From Verrucomicrobiota bacterium (GTDB lineage: Bacteria > Verrucomicrobiota > Verrucomicrobiia > Limisphaerales > J093), in assembly GCA_027493615.1 (NCBI GenBank), contig JAOSKK010000012.1:620001-684000 (forward strand): a stretch of DNA of 64,000 nt. The letters run 5' to 3'. The notes under the pieces are model-generated. The model was not told the DNA's origin, searched no databases, and saw only the letters and a list, made by a program, of their open reading frames with translations. Positions 8,703 to 18,761 of the stretch are shown piece after piece. The number at the start of each line of letters is the position of its first letter. Position 1 is the first letter of the stretch. Made by a program: the position numbers and the translations under genes.

Positions 8703-9606
8703 TCACTTGAACTGCTCCCAGAACTGCGCGGGTGCCATCCGGTCTTCCAGAGTCACGCCAAGCTCGGTCAGCGAGCTCATGTTCCGCGCGGCTTCGAGGC
8801 CATTCGTGATGCGGGCCGGGTCGAAGATGAGGCGGGTGAGTTCGAGGCCGGCCAGGGGGCGAGATCCTGAACCGGCGTGTCGCCGAGGTGCAGGCGCCGG
8901 AGGGTGCGGATCCCGGCCAGGGGGCGAAGGTCGCTGATGCGCGTGCCTTCGAGCGTGAGCGTGACCAACGGGCATTCGGCCAAGGGGGCGAGGTTGGTGA
9001 CTGGATTGTGGTTAAGCCAGAGACCCTCGAGTGGTGCACCGCGGAGCGGTTCAAGGTCTTCGATGTGGGTGCCGACGGCCATGAGCTCGGTCAACGGCAT
9101 GCCCGCCAGCGGGCTGAGGTCGCGCACGGATGTCTGGTTCAGGTAGAGCTTCTGCAGCTTCATGCCCCGCAGCGGGCTCAAGTCCGCGACCCGCGTCTGC
9201 TCGAGGGCGAGCAGGGTCAGGGGCATGCCGGCCAGGGGGTCAGGTCGCTGACCGGCGTGAGGCGCAGGTCCAGGGCGTTGAACGGCAGACCGCGGAGGGG
9301 CGTGAGGTCCACGAGGGCGCTCTCGACGATTTCGGCAACCAGCCCGGAGGCGGGCTCGAGGGCGACGCGGGCTTCGTTCTGGTAATACGGATTCCGCTCC
9401 TTCAGGCGGGCGTGGAGCAGCTCCGGACGAGCCGCCAACTCCTCGGCGGTCAGGGTTGGACGCGGGATCTGCGCGGCGGGGGCCGTGGCTCCGGACGGAG
9501 GAGGGGCGGGGTTGGCAGGACGCGCCGGGCGTTCGCAACCCGTGCCGGCCAACCAGGACAGAATGGCCGCCCACAGGGCGCATCGACGCTGGGTTTGAAG
9601 GGACAT
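8703..9606 (-). CDS. Exported leucine-rich-repeat protein (two apparent frameshifts)
   Basis: About 300 residues when three frames are joined (breaks near 9235 and 8865). The N-terminus has a hydrophobic segment ending AGTGCERP, which could be a lipobox though it is not a perfect one, followed by a proline/alanine-rich linker. The rest consists of about eight 22-23 residue units of the type DLSPLAGMPLTELMAVGT, the classic leucine-rich repeat seen in many verrucomicrobial and planctomycetal surface proteins. LRRs bind other proteins; no enzymatic domain is visible. It lies directly downstream of an ECF sigma/anti-sigma pair on the same strand and may belong to that operon. Confidence 0.75.
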
Positions 9607-9675
9607 GACGGCCGCAGGATGGCGTCACGTCTTCCGCAATGCCAGTACTCCTCGTGGTGTGCGTGGCCTGCGGGT

Positions 9676-10222
9676 CTAGAAATCCAGCCTGCCGTGGGGC
9701 AGAAAGGCGTCCGCCAACGTGTTCGCGGCGGTTTGGGCATCGGCCCGCAGCAACTCCCACTCCCGGGCGAGCGGGGCATCCAGTCTCTGACTGAAGGCCA
9801 GCAGTGAACCGGCGTCGGGCAGCCAGGTCGGGACGGCCAGCGGCGGAGGGATGGCGGGAAGGGCGGGAGTGGCGGGGGTGAGAGAGTCGGTGACCGGAGC
9901 CACACGCCGAGACCGAGGGCGACGGCGGCAGCGACGGCGAGTCCACCTGGGGCCAGGCGGCGCCGGGAGAATCCCCGTGGACCGGTCGGGCGACCGAATT
10001 CGCCGCCCAGACGATGGAGGATGCGGGCGGCGAGGAAGGGGGAGTCCGGGGGTGGTGTTGGGCCGGCGGCGCTGGGAGCATCTGGTGGAGCTGGAGCTCC
10101 TGCTGGTGGGTGGCCCGACAGGCGGGGCAGTCGGTCAGATGGCGCAGACACCACCGTGGGACCGGAGCCGTTGGGGGGTGGCGGAGAGCCAGGAGAAGCT
10201 GGATGAGTGGGCAGAGGCGCAT
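9676..10222 (-). CDS. Putative zinc-finger anti-sigma factor (two apparent frameshifts)
   Basis: A roughly 180-residue protein reconstructed from three frames. The N-terminal part has RHLTDCPACRATHQQE, the H-x3-C-x2-C zinc-associated anti-sigma (ZAS) pattern. After a proline-rich stretch a second frame gives RRRLAPGGLAVAAAVALGLG, a single membrane-spanning helix preceded by positive charges. A third frame gives the periplasmic tail ending in ADAFLPHGRLDF. The order cytoplasmic ZAS, one TM, periplasmic tail is typical of membrane anti-sigma factors. It starts 12 bases downstream of the ECF sigma gene, the expected partner position. Frame breaks lie near 10090 and 9905. Confidence 0.75.
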
Positions 10223-10234
10223 GGCGGGGAAGGG

Positions 10235-10766
10235 TCAGAAGATCGGGTCGCGAGGGAACATACCTGCCCGGCGCGCTTGTTCGAGCAGGGCTTGACGCGC
10301 GCGGTGGAGGAGCACCTTGACGTGGATCGAGGTGGTGCGCATCACGGAGGCCGCTTGGGCAGCGGTCAACCCCTCGGAGTAGCAGAGATAAAGGGATTCG
10401 TACTGTTTGGGTTTGAGGCGTCTGGCCCATTGCCAGAGCAGGGCCGCGTCATCGCGCTCGGCCAGGCTGTTCGGCGGGCTGCTGTCGAGCAGTTCGGCGG
10501 GAAGTTCGGAGGTCTCGTTCACGCGCGATCGCTGGTGGCGTCGGTGGTTGAGGGCGGTGCGCCGGGCAATCGTGAACAGCCAAGGGAGAAAAGGCCGTGT
10601 CATCGCCGTCCCGGTGTTGGCGGATGAGGGCGGCCAATGCGGCATTCGCGGGCGCGGGATCGGTGTCCGGCGACGTTCCTGCGCACCAAGCGGCGGCCCC
10701 GGAGGAACCGGTGTCCTCCGGGGCCGCCGAGGCGGACACCGCCTGGGTGGGTTGGCCGCAGGCCAT
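10235..10766 (-). CDS. ECF-type RNA polymerase sigma factor, region 2 apparently shortened
   Basis: The C-terminal part is a clear sigma-70-family ECF factor: PWLFTIARRTALNHRR (end of region 2), then LKPKQYESLYLCYSEG and AAQAASVMRTTSIHVKVLLHRAR (region 4 helix-turn-helix). An extra T in a short T run near 10590 breaks the frame. Upstream, AALIRQHRDGDDTAF joins directly to PWLFTIARR, leaving out the roughly 40 residues (regions 2.1 to 2.3, including the usual core-binding and -10 recognition helices) that ECF factors have between these points. A start at the ATG at 10766 gives about 177 residues. It is followed at once by the ZAS anti-sigma gene. Whether the gap is genuine or an assembly deletion is unclear. 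Confidence 0.78.
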
Positions 10767-10775
10767 GGTCGGAGC

Positions 10776-11726
10776 TCAGTGGCGGTCCCGTTTCTTCTGC
10801 TCTTCCTCGGTGATTCGTTGGGCCACGGTAGCGGCCGGCAGGGTGATGTCCACCGTGACCGTCCGCCCATCCAGGCCGACCCGGGTGCCCTGCAGCAGGG
10901 CTTGGAGTTCCTGGTGGTCGGCCTGAGTGAGCGAGAGGAGCGCCATCATGCCCTGGAGGACCTGATGCATCTGGCTGGCGGTCTCGGGCTGTTTGGCGTT
11001 GAGGTCGAGGCGGGCGTGCACTTGGCCCTCGCTCTCGGCGAGGCTCAGGCGCAGGGCTTCCGCCAACTTCAGGACCTGGGCCCGGGGCGGGACGGGGGCG
11101 GTTTCGCTGAAGCCTTGGGCGACGACCAGGAAGAAGCTGCCTGGTTCGGCACGACAGAGCTGGCTGAAGGCCGCATGGGCGTTCAGGTTGGGCGCCCCGC
11201 CCGTGAGGACCTCCTGGGCCTTGACCAAAGTCTGGCGCGCCTGGGAGACGATGACGGGGACGCCCGGCTGCGGCGCGATATAGAGCCGTTCATGGAGGGC
11301 GTACAGGGGACCAGCCTCGGTCGCGAGTCGTTCGAGGGCCGGGGTACCGCCGAGTTGGGCCAATTTCTGCGCCTGGTATTGCAGGGCCAATTCGAGGCCC
11401 TGGGCAATATCCAGGTCGGTGTCCAACAGCAGAACTCCCCGCAGGTGTTCCGGACCCGAGAACTCGGCGCCGTAGAGAGTGATTCCGTGGATCCGACGCC
11501 AGTCGAAGTCGAAGCCCAGTTGCTGCTTCAGGTCGGCGGTGGGCTTGGCCAGCTTGGGATCGAGCGCCTCGCGGGCCAGGGTGTCGCCGACGGTCGAGGC
11601 CAGGAGCGCGTCCAGATCCAGATGCAGGACCCAGCGGGCGTCGGCGGCGACGTGCGTCTTCTCGAGCGGACCGGCCACGGCGAGAGTGGCGGCGGCGGCG
11701 AGGAACAGGCCAGGGATCGATTTCAT
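10776..11726 (-). CDS. Exported protein of unknown function
   Basis: A 316-residue intact reading frame with an N-terminal signal peptide (MKSIPGLFLAAAATLAVAGP) and a predicted cleavage after the AVAG region. The mature part begins with a beta strand (DARWVLHLDLDALL) and later has repeated alternating hydrophobic segments such as ITLYGAEF and RGVLLLDTDLD, and ends in a charged EEEQKKRDRH tail. The pattern resembles periplasmic proteins that report on variance-like repeated beta-alpha units, but I do not recognise a named family. It lies 9 bases upstream of the ECF sigma gene on the same strand, so the four genes from here down to 8703 may form one unit. Confidence 0.7.
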   Translation of the reverse strand: MKSIPGLFLAAAATLAVAGPLEKTHVAADARWVLHLDLDALLASTVGDTLAREALDPKLAKPTADLKQQLGFDFDWRRIHGITLYGAEFSGPEHLRGVLLLDTDLDIAQGLELALQYQAQKLAQLGGTPALERLATEAGPLYALHERLYIAPQPGVPVIVSQARQTLVKAQEVLTGGAPNLNAHAAFSQLCRAEPGSFFLVVAQGFSETAPVPPRAQVLKLAEALRLSLAESEGQVHARLDLNAKQPETASQMHQVLQGMMALLSLTQADHQELQALLQGTRVGLDGRTVTVDITLPAATVAQRITEEEQKKRDRH

Positions 11727-11920
11727 GGGCTGAATATGCAGACGTGGTTTCCAGTTGGAGCGGTCCGGATCGTGCGGTCCGGCCTTTACCCAAGGAATTC
11801 ACGCCGCGCCCGTCGAGGGTTACAGGATTCCCCCGCGGACGAAATCATCGACGGCCGGCCCCGGGCGAGTCACCGGCCGGGAGCACCCGGTCTACAGGCC
11901 TCCAAGCGTGCGGAAGGCGT

Positions 11921-13581
<1,661 letters not shown>

Positions 13582-13963
13582 CTCAGCACTGACGGGGGTG
13601 CCGGGAGGAGCCGCCGGGGTTGGGCTGCCCGAAGGGGAGGGGGCGGGCCGCGGGGTATTGCCGTCCTGGGGATGGCGGTCGGGCGGGGGGCGACGCGGCG
13701 GTTCGGAGCGCAGGGGGCGTCGACGCGGGGTGGAGCACGCTGCGGGCAGGGGGCTTGGCCGCGGGGACTTTGGCCCGTGGAGACTGGGATTTTCTGGCCG
13801 TTTTCCTGGCCGTATCTTTCGACATACAAAGCGGTCCGACGTGTGACCAGCGGGGGCGGGTCAAAATCAGCCGCGCAATATGTTGGCCCGGCGGGGCGGC
13901 GTCAAGCAGCGACCCCGGTTTTACCCGTTGAAAAGGGCGCTGGGGCGGCTATCCTGCGGCAGT
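13582..13963. other. Region between rpoD and the rhomboid gene; possible RpoD N-terminal extension
   Basis: About 380 bases. On the minus strand, 13825 to about 13600 encodes a basic, proline-rich stretch (MSKDTARKTARKSQSPRAKV) one frame away from rpoD, which may be the start of RpoD rather than a separate gene. The rest (13826-13963) should contain the divergent promoters of rpoD and the rhomboid gene, but I see no strong -10/-35 pair. Confidence 0.5.
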
Positions 13964-14848
13964 ATGATTTCCGACCGGCCCTACATGCGCGCCACGGGGC
14001 GGGGGGCATGGCGAATGCCTTCGGCCACGACCGTGTTGTTGCTGGTCAACCTGGCGTTCTTCATTCTGCAGAACATCAACGCGGTCTACCTGGGCTGGCC
14101 GCTGGAGCGGTACCTGGCGCTGAGCCGTGGCGGCCTGGAAGCGGGGTATTTCTGGCAGTTGTTCACGTTTCAGTTCCTGCACGGTGGGACGTGGCACTTT
14201 GTGGCCAACGCCGTCGGGCTGTACTTCCTGGGGCGCCCGCTCGAGGCGGCGCTCGGGCCGGCGCGGCTGTTCGAGGTTTACCTCGGCAGCAGCGTGCTGG
14301 GCGGGGTGTGCCAGGCGGTGTTGGGGCTGGTTTTCCCGGCGCATTTCGGAGGCCCGACGCTCGGGGCCTCGGCGGGGGTGTGCGGCTTGCTGGCGGCGTT
14401 CGCGCTGCTGCAGCGGGACCGGATGTTCCTGTTCATGTTCTTCCTGCCGATCCGGGCGTGGAACCTGTTGCTGATCGCGCTGGGCGTGGCGATTTTCTTC
14501 GTGCTGGTGCCTTCCGAGCCGGGCGTGGCCCATGCGGCGCATCTGGGCGGCTTGCTGGGAGGGATGGCCTATGTGCACTGGCTGGTGCGAGCCGAGCGTC
14601 GCTTGTTTGACTGGCGGCCGTTCCGCAACGTCCGCCCGCGCCCCGAACTGGTGCACGCCAAGACCCTGCCGCCGCGCCTGCGTCGGTCCCATGAGCAGGC
14701 AGGAGAGGACGAACTGCCGGAGGCGGAGTTCATCAGCCGCACGGTGGACCCGATCCTGGAGAAGATCTCGGCGCACGGGCTGCACAGCCTCACCGAGCGG
14801 GAACGGCGGATTCTCGAGCAAGCCCGGGCGAAGATGCTCAAGCGCTGA
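13964..14848 (+). CDS. Rhomboid family intramembrane serine protease
   Basis: A 294-residue membrane protein. I start it at the ATG at 13964 (MISDRPYMR); an in-frame earlier start at 13880 adds a basic non-conserved leader. The family features are FLHGGTWHFVANAVGLYFLG (the conserved H and N of TM2), the active-site serine in TLGASAGVCGLLAAF, and the catalytic histidine in VAHAAHLGGLLGGM, with six hydrophobic helices in the usual spacing. The cytoplasmic C-terminal tail of about 80 residues ends with a charged helix (LTERERRILEQARAKMLKR) often seen in verrucomicrobial rhomboids. Rhomboids cut single-pass membrane proteins within the bilayer. The substrate is unknown. It converges with pheS. 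Confidence 0.93.
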   Translation: MISDRPYMRATGRGAWRMPSATTVLLLVNLAFFILQNINAVYLGWPLERYLALSRGGLEAGYFWQLFTFQFLHGGTWHFVANAVGLYFLGRPLEAALGPARLFEVYLGSSVLGGVCQAVLGLVFPAHFGGPTLGASAGVCGLLAAFALLQRDRMFLFMFFLPIRAWNLLLIALGVAIFFVLVPSEPGVAHAAHLGGLLGGMAYVHWLVRAERRLFDWRPFRNVRPRPELVHAKTLPPRLRRSHEQAGEDELPEAEFISRTVDPILEKISAHGLHSLTERERRILEQARAKMLKR

Positions 14849-14882
14849 ACCGCCACCGGGCCGGCGGGCGGGACAGGCCGGA

Positions 14883-15893
14883 TCAAAACTGGCGCAGGAA
14901 CCGGATGTCGTTCTGATAGAACAGCCGGATGTCGTGGATGGCGTACCGGATCATCGCGATCCGTTCGATGCCGAAACCGAACGCCCAGCCGGTCCAGACT
15001 TCCGGGTCGTACCCGACATTCTCGAACACCTGGGGGTGGACCATGCCGCAGCCGGCGATCTCGAGCCATTCCCGGCCCATCTTGCGGGTGAGCGGGCTGC
15101 TGAAGTCGATCTCGAAGCTCGGCTCGGTGTAGCTGAAATAGTGGGGGCGAAAGCGGATCTGCGTCTCCGGACCCATGAGATCGCGGAACACAAACTCCAC
15201 CGTTCCCTTGAGATCGGCCACGGTCACCCCGCGATCCACGTACAAGCCCTCGACCTGATGGAAGGTCGGGTTGTGCGTGGCATCGGCGTTGTCGCGACGG
15301 TACACGCGCCCAGGGACGATGATGCGAACCGGCGGGGCCTGGCGGGCCATCACCCGGATCTGCACGGAGGAAGTGTGCGTGCGGAGGAGCTGCCGGCTCG
15401 GTGTGTCGAGGTAGAAGGTGTCCTGGGTGTCGCGCGCGGGGTGATCGGCGGGCGTGTTCAGAGCATCGAAACAGTGGTACTCGTCCTCGATTTCCGGGCC
15501 GTCGGCGACGGCGAAACCCAGCTTCCGGAAACTGCGGACGATGTCCTCGGTGACCAGCGTGAGCGGATGCAGCCGGCCCAGCGAACGGCGTCGGCCGGGC
15601 AGGGTGAAGTCGGTCGGCTCCGCGGGTGTGGCGGCGACGAGTTCGAGCTCGCGGCGGCGGGATTCGAGGGCGGCTTCGAGCTCCGTCTTGGCGGCGTTGA
15701 TGGCCTTGCCTGCCTCGGGTCGGGCCTCTTTGGGTAGGGAACCGAGCTGTTTGAGCAACGCGGTGAAGCGGCCCTGGCTGCCGAGGAAGCTGGTGCGCAC
15801 CCGGTCCAGGGCGGCGGCGTCGGGCGACGCCTTGAATCCCTCCAGCGCGGCCTGCCGCAGGGCGGCGAGTTCATCCAGCAAGGGTAGGCTCAT
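14883..15893 (-). CDS. pheS: Phenylalanyl-tRNA synthetase alpha subunit
   Basis: A complete 336-residue class II synthetase subunit (start MSLPLLDE at 15893; an upstream in-frame ATG adds only 14 residues). The N-terminal coiled coil that binds tRNA is present, then the catalytic domain with RTHTSSVQIR (motif 1 region), NPTFHQVEGLYVDRG (motif 2 region), and the motif 3 signature FGFGIERIAMIRY near the C-terminus. It pairs with PheT to charge tRNA-Phe. pheT is not next to it here. It follows rpmI and rplT on the same strand, as in many bacteria. No frame breaks. Confidence 0.96.
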   Translation of the reverse strand: MSLPLLDELAALRQAALEGFKASPDAAALDRVRTSFLGSQGRFTALLKQLGSLPKEARPEAGKAINAAKTELEAALESRRRELELVAATPAEPTDFTLPGRRRSLGRLHPLTLVTEDIVRSFRKLGFAVADGPEIEDEYHCFDALNTPADHPARDTQDTFYLDTPSRQLLRTHTSSVQIRVMARQAPPVRIIVPGRVYRRDNADATHNPTFHQVEGLYVDRGVTVADLKGTVEFVFRDLMGPETQIRFRPHYFSYTEPSFEIDFSSPLTRKMGREWLEIAGCGMVHPQVFENVGYDPEVWTGWAFGFGIERIAMIRYAIHDIRLFYQNDIRFLRQF

Positions 15894-15994
15894 GGGTACC
15901 TGGCTTCGGCTCGGCTGGGCCGGGGCGCGGCCCAAGCAAAAGGGGCGGCCGGAGGACCGCCCGCCTTGTGGTCACCGACCGGGGTTAGGACGGC

Positions 15995-16371
15995 TCACGC
16001 CTTGGCGTTGGCCGTCTTGGCGGCGAGGGCGTCCTGGACACGCTGGACCACGGCACCGAACGCAGTGGTGTCGGTCGCCGCCAGATCGGCGAGCATCTGG
16101 CGATCAAGGCCGATCTTGGCCGCCTTGAGGCCTTCGATGAACCGGCTGTAGGTCAAGCCGGCCGCGCGGACCGCGGCGTTGATACGGATTTGCCAGAGGG
16201 CGCGGAAGGTGCGCTTCCGGACCTTGCGGTCGCGGGTGGCGTAGACCATGCCATGGTCCACCGCGTCAGAGGCGTAGCGGTAGAGCTTCGATCGGCGCAT
16301 CCGGAAGCCCTTGGCGCGCTGCAGCATCCGTTTGCGGCGTTTGCGGAAGCAACGGCGTTGGTAACTCGCAT
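15995..16371 (-). CDS. rplT: 50S ribosomal protein L20 (one apparent frameshift)
   Basis: Ribosomal protein L20, which binds 23S rRNA early in assembly. The body ([19 protein letters not shown], then [20 protein letters not shown]) is intact to the stop at 15995. The true start is the ATG at 16371 (MRVTNAVAS); a missing C about 25 bases later puts the basic segment [14 protein letters not shown] in the next frame. Rejoined it is about 125 residues, near the family norm of 115-120 with a short alanine-rich tail. It lies between rpmI and pheS, the usual infC-rpmI-rplT-pheS order, although infC itself is absent here. Confidence 0.95.
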
Positions 16372-16412
16372 GATTTAGCAGGGGGTGAAAGCCAGGGCAC
16401 CAGGAACCGCGG

Positions 16413-16628
16413 TCAACCCCGGTGGCTGAACGGCAGACTTTGGGTCACTCGGTACGCGTCGCTGGGATCGACCACCACGGACTCCCGCAGGCGCCGACGG
16501 CGTTTCGCGTTCTTGGTGGACAACAAGTGACGCCGCCCGGCGTGGGCGCGCATCACTTTGCCGGTGCCCGTGATCTTGAATCGCTTGGCCACGGACTTCC
16601 GTGTTCGGTTCCCTTTAGGGCGTCGCAT
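16413..16628 (-). CDS. rpmI: 50S ribosomal protein L35
   Basis: A 71-residue basic protein with the L35 pattern: [20 protein letters not shown], then [18 protein letters not shown]. Family members are about 65 residues; the C-terminal extension ([12 protein letters not shown]) is slightly long. It is the first gene of the run rpmI-rplT-pheS on the minus strand. In most bacteria infC (IF-3) precedes it and autoregulates the operon; here the upstream neighbour is instead a divergent RNA-binding protein gene, so that control is missing or infC lies elsewhere. The start is ATG at 16628. Only a weak ribosome-binding site is seen. Confidence 0.94.
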   Translation of the reverse strand: MRRPKGNRTRKSVAKRFKITGTGKVMRAHAGRRHLLSTKNAKRRRRLRESVVVDPSDAYRVTQSLPFSHRG

Positions 16629-16711
16629 AGGTCAATGGTCCCGTCGAAAAGAGCGGGGACACTACGGGGGTGAGTTCGGCAAGGCAAGCTGGAATTTCGT
16701 CTGGATTCTGA

Positions 16712-16740
16712 TTGACGCCGGGGCGGCGTTTGTTAGGGTC
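16712..16740 (+). promoter_or_regulatory. Weak candidate sigma-70 promoter for the RRM gene
   Basis: TTGACG at 16712-16717 matches five of six -35 bases, with TAGGGT at 16734-16739 as a poor -10 after 16 bases. It points toward the RRM protein gene 120 bases downstream. The weak -10 makes this uncertain. Confidence 0.25.
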
Positions 16741-16859
16741 CGCCGGCTTCAAGAAGCAGATGGTGTCAGTTGTGACAGATGTCCGGGTAATGATCGGCTT
16801 CGGCGGTTCTGCACATGCAGGTTCCTCGCTCCTCGCTTTCTGTGAGCCATCCCCCCCCT

Positions 16860-17183
16860 ATGAGTGATTGCAGATTGTTCGTCGGTAACATCTCCTACCG
16901 CACTCTCGAATCGGACCTTCAAGAGTACTTTGGACAGGCCGGCGTGGTCACGAGTTGCAACCTGATGCTCGACAAGTTCACCGGCAAATCGCGCGGCTTC
17001 GCGTTTGTTGAGTACGGCACGAGCGAGGAAGCCAACAAGGCGGTCGAAATGTTTCACAACAAGGATTTCCAGGGCCGCTCGCTGACGGTGAACATTGCCC
17101 GGCCCCGCGAAGAGCGGCCGCCGCGCGAGCCGCGCGGCGATCGCGGTGACCGGCCACCCCGGGAGAGCCGGTACGATTCCTGA
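16860..17183 (+). CDS. RNA-binding protein with one RRM domain
   Basis: A 107-residue single-RRM protein, of the glycine/arginine-tailed type found in cyanobacteria and many other bacteria. The RNP2 strand is RLFVGNIS and the RNP1 strand is KSRGFAFVEY, in the correct spacing, so both RNA-contact surfaces are complete. The C-terminal 25 residues are arginine/proline/acid-rich (REERPPREPRGDRGDR), a disordered tail typical of the class. The start at 16860 (MSDCRLF) is preferred to an earlier in-frame ATG at 16815 because the RRM begins here. Such proteins are often induced by cold or bind mRNA; no target can be read. A strong terminator follows. Confidence 0.93.
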   Translation: MSDCRLFVGNISYRTLESDLQEYFGQAGVVTSCNLMLDKFTGKSRGFAFVEYGTSEEANKAVEMFHNKDFQGRSLTVNIARPREERPPREPRGDRGDRPPRESRYDS

Positions 17184-17237
17184 CCGGGGGTACCGCCGGG
17201 CGGCGTCGAGCCCCGGCACACGAAGTCTCTTCCGTTG

Positions 17238-17277
17238 CGGGCACCGAGCCACGCAGGCTCCGTGCCCGTTCTCTTTT
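17238..17277 (+). terminator. Rho-independent terminator after the RRM gene
   Basis: CGGGCACCGAGCC and GGCTCCGTGCCCG form a 13-base stem with one internal mismatch around a 5-base loop (ACGCA), followed by TTCTCTTTT. The hairpin sits 55 bases after the RRM stop. Confidence 0.85.
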
Positions 17278-17327
17278 GCCTCAAGGCGGACCGGTCGCTT
17301 CGCGTGTCGGCGGGCGCCTTGGTGCGT

Positions 17328-18555
17328 TCAGATCTTCAGGAACAGACGCCGGCGATACATCCAGAAGAGCAGAAGCCAAAGCACGGCGAGCACGGCGAAC
17401 CCGCGCAGCAACGGAGCGTAGCCCGCGCCGAGCCACTCGAAGCACCGCGCTCCGAGATGCGTGTCGAGGGTGCCGCGGATGAACCCGACGAAGAGCCAGT
17501 CCATGAGATAGGCCGCGATCGAGTTCATGCCCACGACGATCAACGGGAAGGCCAGCGCCTTCAGCCCGAAGTGATCTACCGTGGCGCAGAAGGCGGCCAG
17601 CAGCAGGAAACACCATCCACCGCTGAAGAGCACCCACGCCGGGGTCCAGATCCGCTTGACGTTGGGGCAGACCCCGGTGGCGTCCAGCAGCCAGCCCAAC
17701 GCCAGGCCGGCAATCCCCGCCAGCAGGAGGTGGAAAACACGGTCCACGGTGTCGGGAAAACGCTGCAGCCAGCGGCCGGCGATCAGTCCCAGGATCATGG
17801 TGCCCAGGGTGGGGATGAAACTCAGCGTGGCGTACCCGCCGCTGTTATGCAGAAACATCTCCCGGCGCGGGAAGAGGTTGAGAACCAGCGGTCGAAGGCC
17901 CACGCGAAGTTGGTGTTCTTGTTCCAGTGCGCGGCAAAGCCCTGCAGGTGATGCGGCCAATCCTGCGCCACGCCCGCCTGCGCCCAGTCAAAGTCCGGGC
18001 CCGGGAGCGGATGGAGGGCGAACGCCGCCCAGTACCCGGCGAGGATCAAGCCCAACGCCGCCCAGACCACGCGCGGCGATGCCCACCCGAGCAGGAACAG
18101 GAAGGTGTACCCCAGACCGATCTGCGTGAGCGTGTCCTCGAAGGTGAAGTTCGTCTGGGGCCGCCCGATCGAGCGAAGGAAGATCCCCAAGGCGACCAAC
18201 ACGAGCGAGCGCCAGATGGCGTGGGCGAACAGGCTGCCAAAGCGGCTTCCCCGGGCGAGCCGACCGGCGATCGAGAACGGCACGGCCACGCCCACCAGGA
18301 AGGAAAAGAGGGCTGGATCAGGTCGTGGAGCGAGGCCCCCACCCACGGGACGTGGCTCTGGTGATGGGCCAGGAAGGCCCAGAACGCGCTGTCCGGAAAG
18401 GCGTCGGCCACTCGCTGGAGCGCCAGAACTTCGGCCATCATCAGCATCATCACGAGGCCGCGATAGGCGTCCACGGAGGCCAGGCGGGCGGCACGCGTGC
18501 CGGGAGCGGCCACAGCCGGTGGTTGCACGGAGTCAGAGACGGTGCTTGAGGACAT
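17328..18555 (-). CDS. DUF5009/heparan-alpha-glucosaminide N-acetyltransferase-like membrane protein (two apparent frameshifts)
   Basis: A roughly 405-residue, multi-pass membrane protein reconstructed from three frames (breaks near 18310 and 17885). It starts [10 protein letters not shown] and shows the family opening [21 protein letters not shown], then [17 protein letters not shown] and [12 protein letters not shown], followed by about ten hydrophobic helices and the end YRRRLFLKI. These are the marks of the acyltransferase group that contains NagX and human HGSNAT, which pass acetyl groups across the membrane to amino sugars. Verrucomicrobia carry many copies. Substrate unknown; here it may modify glycans. 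It is convergent with the RRM gene. Confidence 0.85.
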
Positions 18556-18591
18556 GGGGTGCAGGGTTAGTCCGGGTGTTTCCTATGCGAG

Positions 18592-18722
18592 GTAGGTGCC
18601 GACGTAAGGAGGCGTTGCGGGCGTAGTCGCCGACGTGCGGAGGCGAAGGGAATCGTCCCTGGCCCCAAACGCCTCCTCACGTCGGCGCCTACAGTCCTTC
18701 GCCTCCTCACGTCGGCGCCTAC
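18592..18722. repeat. Composite palindromic intergenic repeat, family A, copy 1
   Basis: Four copies of a 23-base unit of the type GTAGGCGCCGACGTGAGGAG: two direct (18592-18614, 18623-18645) and two inverted (18670-18692, 18700-18722), separated by the string AATCGTCCCTGGCC. The same arrangement recurs at 28762-28891. It could fold into nested hairpins. Confidence 0.9.
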
Positions 18723-18761
18723 GGTCGGTCGCGGCTTCATGAAGACCATGTGCGGGGCGGG

